NCBI GenBank assembly: GCA_011316305.1
Contig: SAUG01000008.1
Location: 62,001 to 126,000, forward strand
DNA from: Rusavskia elegans
Taxonomy: Eukaryota; Ascomycota; Lecanoromycetes; Teloschistales; Teloschistaceae
Reading direction: 5' to 3'
DNA: 64,000 bases
Position numbers and translations under genes: made by a program. Shown here piece by piece: positions 58,581-64,000 of the stretch. The notes beneath the pieces are model-generated. The model was not told the origin of the DNA. It saw nothing but the letters and a program-made list of their open reading frames with translations, and ran no database searches. Positions within the stretch are counted from its first letter, which is position 1, and the number at the start of each line of letters is the position of its first letter.

Positions 58581-59190
58581 AAGTTCCCGCATGGGATGCA
58601 GACAACCTCCATTGTGTGTTCGCGCTCTTGTCCACGTCACATGGACCTACGACCATCCACGTTTCCGCCGCATCGGTTTTCCGCACGACATCCATTACCT
58701 ACTTCATTGAAGCTACCGGAGGATTCGTTCGCCCAGTCTTGTCCTGTTTTCGAACCCATACGGATCAATCATCCTCACATATACATCAACCATACAACAT
58801 GTTACAGCAATTGAGAATAGAAGAAGGGAGGTGGGCAAGATTGACAATATTACTTAGATGGGTGGCTTGCTCTTAGCATATCCGCCGCACCGACTCACGG
58901 CACCATCTGGCTGGCAAGACGTCGGGATGGTTTGGCGGATCTTTCATTTCCCCAGTTTCGGTGGTTTTCTTGTTCCTTTTTCACGTGCAGATGACTTCAA
59001 AGTTTTGCTCATGCTCATGCTCATGCTCATGCTTGCTCTTCAAGAACTTAATCAGTAGCTTCACAAAAGTTTCTTATTTTGCTCTGGGGCATCCTCTTCA
59101 GCCAATCCTAACTATTCTCTGATCTCCTGCCGATGAAGTTCATGAGGCTTCAGCAACGGACATTTGACCAAATACAGTAATGCCAACTTT
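58581..59190. other. Intergenic between convergent genes
   Basis: 610 bp holding two 3' UTRs. At 59007-59032 there is a short hexamer repeat of gctcat, four copies and a bit. No gene is seen. Confidence 0.45.
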
Positions 59191-60708
59191 TTAACTATCC
59201 TGCTTACTGCCTTCGTTCGCTGGAAGCGCTTCCTCAAGCTCGCTCGCCTCGAGGTTGCGATCGACAACAGAGCCATGGCCAGTGGACATTTCCCAATCAC
59301 GGGTCTCATCATACGTTTCTCGTGACCTATTGTCTGTTGATTCCGATTCTTGGCTGGCGTCTGAAACGCTGTCAAGATCACTCCCTGCGCCAACATCTTC
59401 CATGTACTTTTCCAGCTCCTTCGCCATCTTCTTCGAAAAGCCAGAAGCCTCGACCTCGACGTCCAAACGTCTGACACCTTTCGTTTTTCTCATCTGCCTC
59501 TCGACATCCTTGAAGAATGGCCCTGAGTCATCGCTTGTGAAGTGGAAGCGGCGTGAGAAGTAGCGCTTGATGCAGTTGACGTCCCGATCAAAATAGGTAG
59601 ATGCGTTGGGATGAGAGATGGAAAGCATTTGTGGGAAATCGATTAATATTGGATGAAGTGTAATGTTGGCTGTTTTATCTTGCTTCCCATCATCCTGCTC
59701 CAACTTTTCAACGTCGTCCACCAGAGGGTGGTCCGACTGTATGGTCGACGATTCTCGTTCCTCGATCATGATGTTAAACTCATTGAAATCCCCATGTATC
59801 AGCCCTACAACCGCCAACCTCACAATCATCGCCATCAGCTCCGCATACAACCGTCTCGCTTCTTGCTCCTCCAAATGTCGGACTTGATACAACGGTGTTC
59901 CCTCAATGAGCGACATGACGACGGTATGTCTGTTGCACGCCAGAGGCGTCGGGACCGGGAACCCGGCGGCGTGGAGAGCGGTCATGAAAGTGTGTTCTTT
60001 CAGCGCGGAGAGGCGCGACATGTGCATCCAGGAGGCGGAGGTGCGGTGGCGGAGGTAGTCGCGGTTGGTTTTGATGGTGCGGAAGGAGATGCGGCCGAGG
60101 CGGTGGATTTTGAGGATGCATTGTTGGTGGGATTTGCGGATCGGTGTTTGCAGTGGAGAGGATGATGGTGTTATGGATTGGGACGGGCTAGGGAGATGGG
60201 GAGTGGGAGGGGCGAGAACGATGTGGATGTCGGATTCTTTGCCGGTGCCGATGCATTGGCCTGTGGAGTGGAGGGTTTTGCGCTGGAAGTGGGTGTGTAG
60301 AGCGAGGTAGTCAAGTCCGCCGTACGTGAGGCGGTAGCCGTCGTCTGTTTTGGACGTGGTGATCAGTATTCATTCCCCATCTCCGATCTGACGGATCGGT
60401 GGATCGGATGGAAAGCGGCTCAGCTCACATTTCGCATTTTGGACGCGGGCTATGAGATTGGCTTTTGCGAGGGTGGAGATTGATCTGTGAGCACCGCTGC
60501 CGGATTGGAGGTGGGAGAGCTTGATTATGAGGGATGTGGGGACGATTTCGTGGTTTTTGCTGCCTTGCTCGACCTGTTGGAGTTGCACTTGTTAGGTCTG
60601 TGAACTTTTTGATGTCTTGCTACTGGATGTAGTGAGAAGGCTTACAGCAGCGAGGACGCGCCAGTCTTCGGGGGTTAGGTAGCGTAGGTGGGTTGTGTTC
60701 AGCTTCAT
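59191..60708 (-). CDS. RIO2: Atypical Ser/Thr kinase RIO2 (40S ribosome maturation)
   Basis: Three exons (60708-60646, 60573-60429, 60344-59191) encode 453 aa. RIO2 is needed for cytoplasmic maturation of the pre-40S subunit. The winged-helix N-terminus reads LRYLTPEDWRVLAA-VEQGSKNHEIVP ... NAKYDGYRLTYGG. The ATP loop is GTGKESD (102-108), the catalytic Lys is K148 in ILKIHRLGR, the catalytic loop is HGDFNEFN (His253, Asp255), and the metal motif is IDFPQ (Asp305), followed by FDRDVNCIKRYF. Introns of 72 and 84 nt have GTAAGC and GTGAGC donors. A Pro/Ser-rich insert of about 30 residues sits between the ATP loop and K148, and the C-terminal about 100 residues are acidic and Ser-rich. The ATG at 60708 gives the conserved MKLN start. 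Confidence 0.97.
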
Positions 60709-61108
60709 GGCTGGCAGATGCTCAAGTATGTAGTATACCAGAATCGCATTGGTAGAGCTACGGTTGTATGGCATAATCTTGTGTGGGCCGGATTTATCGG
60801 TTATAAAAATCCGATCTACAATTAGCGACGTCAACGGCGTGGGGTAGCGTGACTCGCGTGAGAAGGATCAGCCCGTCAACCAATATGGTGGCTGTGCAAT
60901 TGGGTGCGGTTTCTTGCTTAGCGATCAAGGCGATGCACTTATACCCAGGTTGTGGTCGTGAGCGTGCATGCTTGGGCAGCCTCTTGTACTGTCTGGTATC
61001 TCCTAAGAGGGCCCCAGCTTTTGACAACACTTCACGTATGGACCCGTCCAGGCTCCGAGTGCAGCGTGACAGGAAAAACTTCTTAGAAGGGCAAGAAGGG
61101 CGACCAGA
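60709..61108. promoter_or_regulatory. Divergent intergenic region, RIO2 / ULD-forkhead gene
   Basis: 400 bp between two head-to-head start codons; it must serve both genes. I see no clear named motif. The frame on the minus strand above the RIO2 start is not continuous with it. Confidence 0.4.
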
Positions 61109-63208
61109 ATGTCCGCGGGGTTTGGATTCTCGGTCGGCGATATCGTCGCTGGTCTTAAATTGATCAAGCAATCCATCGAAGCATTCCAAGATACCAAGGG
61201 CTCTTCCGCGACCTACCAGGCTTTGAATCATGAGATAGACAGTCTCAAAGATGGGTTGGAAGCCATTGAAGATTTGAGCTTAGATCAACGCTTCGGCCCA
61301 AAATCGAAACAGAGTCTTGCTGTCCAAGAAGCTGTAGCACGTTGTTGGCACTGCATCGATAATTTCTTGTCAACCACTGCAAAGTTTCAACCCTGGCTTG
61401 CATCGGACGCCCCTCCCGGCTTCCGTCGAAAAGCAAGTCTGAGAAAGATTCAATGGGCACTGTGCAAAAAGGACGACGTCAGTCGCTTCCGCGCCCAGCT
61501 GGAGAGACATTGCTCTGCCATCAGTATGTTACTGGTGACCTTGCAAGTGTAAGCGGTTGCGCTGTCTCTCAAATCTTGGTCATACTCATCGTTTCCTAGA
61601 AGCCAATCGTTTACCCAATCTGCAAAGTACCAAGATCAGTGTCAAGTCGCGTTAGAATCCCACAGCAAAACACTTGACCTTCAAAGGAACTATCATCAAA
61701 CCACAACGTTACTAGCGGGGCTCAGCTTGGAGCAAAGGCAACTGTTCCAGTCACTGATCGAAAGCAACCGCCGTCTTGTGGATTCCAACGAACGCATGGC
61801 GTATGAATTGCAACAAATGCGTGGTGCGGTGCAGTTACAGCTCGAGTTGCCGCCTCAAGTCGTCCTTCAGAAGCCAGTCACTCTCCTGGATGCTTGCGGG
61901 CAAGTGTCGGCTTTCCACCTGGATTTTATTAATTGCGCGGAGGCTTTCCTAGCTGTGCTGAAGATACGCTTCCGGCAGCATGGCGTTGAGCAAAGGGGAT
62001 TGCAAATGCTCGATGATTCGCAGTTCGTCCTTGAGGACCGCAGGGGCAAGCTCGATTTATCTAGGCCATGGACGCAGATCTTACGACCAAGCCAGAAGGT
62101 TGATATGAGTATGGTATTCCACCGGGACATCCATCCCAGCATATGTCCTGTCTGTAGGTCGCTGAATGAGAGTGATTTTGGCTCAGCCATCGAATGGTAA
62201 GTAGTTCTCCCAGTTGCGATGTCATCCCAGCTTTGTACTTTGCTCAAGTAGCTTTCTAAGGTGATGCAAACGGTTCATTTCGACGTTTCTGTTGCTGCTG
62301 TTGTTGTTTTCAGATTCTGAATATGCAATAAATTTCGTTCGACCTAATGTTCTTGTGGCTCTACGATCTTGTTTTGACATTGGGTGTACCCAGTCATATG
62401 AGTTGTACGCTAACTTTTTATCTGTAGCCATTCGTGTGGTCTATATTATCAGCGGGTTCAAGAGCTCGTCACAGGTTCGGCGAAGTCGCCAGCCATCACG
62501 CAGGCGTCGTCTCTCGATCAGAATGACCTCAGCTACAATGACGGCACACAGCAAATGAGCAACCCAGAGCAAAGCGATGTCATTGACCAGTTCCGGCGTG
62601 TTCAGCTCGTATCCACAGATTTTCAGGCTGAGATTGACAGCGAGGCGGAGCTTCCCGTCACATCAGCAGATCAAAAACTCGTCCGAGAAGACAATGACAT
62701 TACGCCACCAAAACCGAACACCTATACTGCACCCATGCGCAAAGGGCGGCCGTTTCCCACCGTTGGCGAGGGCACCGCAACAGATCAGCCGCTCAGTAGA
62801 CCTCTATCGTCGTATCTGGATCTGATCCGCCAGGCCCTCTTGAGCTCCAAAACGGGCCAAATGTCCCTTCCGCAGATCTATCATGCCATCGAACAGAAAC
62901 ACCCTTTCTATAAATCTCAAGCCCAAACATTTGGGTGGCAGACCAGCGTTCGTCGTATTCTCAAGCAAAATCCATCATTCTGCAAGATTGAGCGTGACGG
63001 TGCGTCTACAGTGTGGAAATTTTCATCTAAACGAGATACACCAAAGACAAAGCAGTGGCGACCGCCGCCCATACCGATACAGGTCTCGGCCGCAAGCGCC
63101 TCACCATTGCACCTCTTCGACATGTCAGCGGCTTTGCTGAGCGGTGTCGAACAGCATCAAGATGACTCGTTGGAGGTACGGGAAACCTATAATTCAGAGA
63201 AATATTAG
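61109..63208 (+). CDS. STAND-type N-terminus + ubiquitin-like domain + zinc ribbon + divergent forkhead protein
   Basis: Three exons (61109-61548, 61600-62196, 62428-63208) encode 605 aa. Residues 1-60 (FSVGDIVAGLKLIKQSIEAF) match the helical N-terminus common in fungal STAND and ULD proteins. A coiled region follows, with SLIESNRRLVDSNERMAYEL. About 238-321 is a ubiquitin-like fold of the ULD_2 type (PVTLLDACGQVSAFHLDF ... WTQILRPSQKVDMSMVF). Then CPVC (329, 332) and ECHSC (346, 349) form a four-Cys zinc ribbon, completed only by splicing. About 470-545 is a divergent forkhead winged helix (SSYLDLIRQALLS ... HPFYK ... FGWQTSVRRILKQN, then STVWKF). Intron 2 (62197-62427, 231 nt) has a GTAAGT donor, a GCTAAC branch site at 62409-62414 and a TAG acceptor. 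If it is retained, TAA at 62198 ends a 346-aa form. Two separate genes are the alternative (the second from ATG 62555). The forkhead call is by eye. Confidence 0.7.
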
Positions 63209-63854
63209 CAAGATTCCTCCCGTATCAGGCAAATAATTCGGCAGATTGAGCGAGCATCATCTTGATACGGAAGTTACAATGTTCAAATGTCTGGTAAGCA
63301 GGCAGATTGGTCACCGGCGTACTTATTGACACCAGCATGGATCACGCTGCGAGGACATGAGCTGGTGTTCACAAAGAGCAAGCACAAATGATCTAAGGTG
63401 GCTCGCTTGGGAGAGCTTGAATATCCTGAGACGATCATTACTCAAATACTTGGTGATATCCTTCATCGTTCCCTTCGTGGTTGTGTGCAGTCTTCCGAGA
63501 TGCCGTGTTTCTACGATTACAACTCAGAGAAAACATCACCGACAGGCGGACCGGTTTCAATTCTTTGGAGTCTTCCAACCTCTACTGTTGGGGAATGATT
63601 ATTCATTCTGGTAGCACATCAGCAGGTCGCCGTCTTCTAAATTTTGTGGATGTGATCTCATGTGAGATTTGTAGCCTGAAATGACTTCAAGCAATCTGGC
63701 GGCAGAACTAACTAAAATCACAACATTTGCAACGTCCTGTCGCCCTAGCATCTCTTACAGATCAGCACGCTATAACGATAGTGGTATCTGAGTTTCGCCA
63801 ATTTCTCATAGCGTGTGTGTAAGTACAGGCAAGGCATTCCGTCGCAACACAGAG
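63209..63854. other. Intergenic, no gene recognised
   Basis: 646 bp of normal composition after the forkhead-fusion stop. Short frames here lack protein character. It should hold the 3' UTR of the fusion gene. Confidence 0.4.
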
Positions 63855-64000
63855 ATGCCTCGCGTATACGTGGGAAACGGCGTAAATGGTAGCGGCGACG
63901 CTCTGCGAACCGTCTATCAAGGTCTTGGTGTCTGCAACACTGACGTCGACCCTTCCGAAGGACATCCCTTTAAGATCTTGTTCTCATCAGCTGATACAAA
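63855..64000 (+). CDS. Possible 5' end of a gene cut by the window edge
   Basis: From an ATG at 63855 the frame stays open to the window end (48 codons, MPRVYVGNGVNGSG ... HPFKILFSSADT). The residue mix is protein-like, but it is short and no family is recognised. It could equally be a chance frame or an internal exon. Confidence 0.3.
   Translation, partial: MPRVYVGNGVNGSGDALRTVYQGLGVCNTDVDPSEGHPFKILFSSADT

Overview
The window is a piece of nuclear genome from a filamentous ascomycete (Pezizomycotina; Dothideomycetes-like is my guess, from general character only). The signs are short spliceosomal introns (44-114 nt, GT...YAG with CTAAC/CTGAC-like branch sites), fungal versions of MLH1, IDI1, TAO3/PAG1, NADPH-cytochrome P450 reductase and RIO2, and a long AT-rich block with textbook repeat-induced point mutation (RIP).

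Left gene-rich arm (1-28,470): the 3' end of an unidentified gene; a type II membrane glycosyltransferase-2-like gene (minus), head to head with MLH1 (plus); IDI1; a GNAT acetyltransferase; an arrestin-like gene with a broken frame; a conserved fungal 229-aa protein; an SDR oxidoreductase; a DUF202 membrane protein, head to head with a GNPAT/PlsB-type acyltransferase that ends in a peroxisomal-type tripeptide; and the 2,540-aa TAO3/Furry scaffold (minus).

Central AT-rich island (about 28,470-51,175): about 22.7 kb with no reading frame of 60 codons, CpA/TpG almost erased and CpG kept. Three hAT-like elements, each with an 8-bp target-site duplication, lie near its two ends. Between them is a Ty3/gypsy element of about 7.45 kb (direct repeats at 32,719 and 50,642; RT, integrase and gag knuckle on the minus strand). 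It is split by a gag-only LTR element with a perfect 5-bp duplication (35,386-38,698) and by a composite block of related LTRs, gag and pol (39,755-46,906). RIP has turned every Cys and His of two gag zinc knuckles into Tyr.

Right gene-rich arm (51,175-64,000): a 17-bp minisatellite at the island edge; the P450 reductase; a two-RRM RNA-binding protein; the RIO2 ribosome-biogenesis kinase (minus); and, divergently from RIO2, a three-exon gene whose best splice model joins a STAND-type helical N-terminus, a ubiquitin-like (ULD_2-type) domain, a four-Cys zinc ribbon and a divergent forkhead domain. That fusion is the most novel gene here. A possible 5' gene fragment ends the window.

The genes are mostly independent housekeeping functions (mismatch repair, isoprenoid and ergosterol supply through IDI1 and the P450 reductase, glycerolipid synthesis, polarity signalling, 40S maturation). 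They do not form a cluster. All exon boundaries were read by eye from splice signals and protein continuity.
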